Shown here in pieces: positions 63,746-64,000 of a stretch of DNA of 64,000 bases. The notes beneath the pieces were generated by a model. The model was not told the DNA's origin. It ran no database searches and saw nothing but the letters and a program-made list of their open reading frames with translations. The first letter of the stretch is position 1; each line of letters starts with the position of its first letter. The position numbers and the translations under genes are program-made. Source of the stretch: Saccharina japonica (taxonomy: Eukaryota > Sar > Phaeophyceae > Laminariales > Laminariaceae); contig MEHQ01003632.1 in NCBI GenBank assembly GCA_008828725.1, positions 62,001 through 126,000 of the forward strand, given 5' to 3'.

Positions 63746-64000
63746 GCTGTTGTTGTTGTTGTGGTGGTTGTTGTTGTTGTTGTGGTTGTGGTTATTATTG
63801 TTGTTGTGGTTGTTGTTGTTGATGTTGTTGTTGGTGTTGGTGGTGCTGTTGTAGCTGTTGTTGTTGTTGTGGTGGTTGTTTGTTGTTGTGGTGGTTGTTT
63901 GTTGTTGTGGTTGTGGTTATTGTTGTTGTTGTTGCTGCTGTTGATGTTGTTGTTGGTGTTGGTGGTGCTGTTGGTGTTGGTGGTGCTGTTGTTGCTGTAT
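59762..64000 (-). CDS. Membrane-anchored histidine acid phosphatase-like protein, 3' part (four exons; gene continues past the right edge)
   Basis: The last four exons join in phase. Segments in order: an acidic stretch (DQADPGDDDAALDDDG); a poly-Gly run from a GGA/GGG microsatellite; YYYVRTYTWTPDLGQQEVVL then DFCSDIAAGIGCPLSAFKDAV and SWQDICHHV; a Thr/Asp-rich repeat stalk (TDSTTDDNTDSITDDTTDG); one membrane helix (ICAVAATLAAGIVVWVGALAV); a short tail ending SYQIVP. A Cys, then CPLxxF, then a final Cys, then a stalk and single C-terminal helix are features of lysosomal and membrane-bound histidine acid phosphatases. YQIV fits a Yxx-hydrophobic sorting signal. The catalytic RHG region would lie off the right edge, so the family call is tentative. 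Confidence 0.5.
60275..60665 (-). repeat. G-tract-capped dispersed repeat, long copy
   Basis: Inverted relative to 43745-44280. Ends in a near-perfect hairpin (60610-60642; arms TTGTGCGGAGTTGAG and CTCAACCCCGCACAA with a GTT loop) followed six bases later by CTAG. In an intron of the phosphatase-like gene. Confidence 0.75.
60661..60895 (-). repeat. Echoes of the stalk-exon donor edge
   Basis: 60728-60890 repeats the real exon end and intron start (60945-61060): AGCTGTAAACACAAAC, TCACCTGGTCAGC, GTCGGTAATRC words. A further partial copy is at 60661-60720. Confidence 0.78.
60973..61119 (-). CDS. Phosphatase-like exon, Thr/Asp-rich stalk
   Basis: Acceptor TTTCCAG, donor CAG|GTGATA; 49 codons, phase 0. 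Composed largely of TDD/TDS repeats encoded by ACCGAY words, so the exon itself looks grown from a minisatellite. Confidence 0.65.
61261..61345 (-). repeat. Echo of the CPLSAF-exon donor edge
   Basis: At exactly 100 bp offset, TTACCGCCTGTTAGAAGGGC and ACGTGGTGGCAGATG repeat the exon end and donor at 61391-61425. Confidence 0.82.
61395..61498 (-). CDS. Phosphatase-like exon with CPLSAF
   Basis: Acceptor GAGCAG, donor GCG|GTAAGG. IGCPLSAFKDAVLDSIVDVG and SWQDICHHVPFTQA. Confidence 0.68.
62795..62862. mobile_element. MITE fragment of the CATAGTAAATAGGAC family
   Basis: Right end only: CCAATATTTGGTCCTATTTA then CTATGGTCCCCTGTAA. Confidence 0.6.
63082..63355 (-). CDS. Phosphatase-like exon with poly-Gly insert
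   Basis: Acceptor GGTGGCAG, donor GCCG|GTGAGT. Open throughout, including about 25 Gly codons. The exon could instead start further downstream, after the Gly run. Confidence 0.5.
63209..63270. repeat. (TCC)n microsatellite inside a coding exon
   Basis: TCC units with CCC interruptions; encodes poly-Gly on the minus strand of the phosphatase-like gene. Confidence 0.85.
63395..63545. repeat. G-tract-capped dispersed repeat, two units
   Basis: Two tandem copies of the TACTCATTTGTTGC ... TTTCGAGACGG unit, each preceded by a G run. Confidence 0.8.
63699..64000. repeat. (GTT)n low-complexity block
   Basis: About 20 perfect GTT units, then GTT/GGT/GCT mixtures to the window edge. Confidence 0.9.

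Overview
The window is nuclear DNA of a photosynthetic stramenopile (ochrophyte alga; class not resolved). Two proteins begin with a signal peptide whose cleavage site is followed by Phe (ASA|FVVP and AAA|FVNP). That is the ochrophyte 'ASAFAP'-type signal for import into the secondary plastid. A third gene belongs to a family of cyanobacteria and plastids. Genes are cut into short GC-rich exons (74-183 bp) by long introns (about 0.4-5.6 kb), so coding sequence is only a small part of the window.

Layout: (1) 527-4011 (+), last three exons of a DUF3007-type plastid membrane protein. (2) 4012-9908, intergenic, rich in tandem repeats and holding a foldback Mutator-like element. (3) 9909-25474 (-), a complete nine-exon myo-inositol 2-dehydrogenase-like gene (IolG family, 389 aa) with a plastid presequence. 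(4) 25475-26108, a 634-bp divergent promoter with a perfect CRE palindrome TGACGTCA. (5) 26109-54405 (+), a complete 25-exon plastid-targeted NAD(P)H nitrite reductase (NirB-NirD fusion, about 1096 aa). (6) 54406-59761, intergenic repeats. (7) 59762 to beyond the right edge (-), the last four exons of a membrane-anchored protein whose extracellular end resembles histidine acid phosphatases.

Exon models were built by hand. Every junction except one is GT-AG and all phases agree. Intron 10 of the nitrite reductase can only be read as GC-AG.

The most unusual signal is in the introns. At least 15 of them carry degenerate 'echoes' of a neighbouring exon edge: the end of the upstream exon with its donor, or the acceptor with the start of the downstream exon, repeated one to three times inside the intron. 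This occurs in three separate genes on both strands and points to introns growing by tandem duplication across splice sites. Also present are a tRNA-derived SINE family, a non-autonomous hAT element with a perfect 8-bp target duplication, a small MITE family, a GATCTG-rich repeat family, a G-tract-capped repeat family, and two very short palindromes (CTATTAATAG and TACCWGGTA) scattered far above chance. No rRNA, functional tRNA, CRISPR array, LTR element or other virus-like element was recognised.
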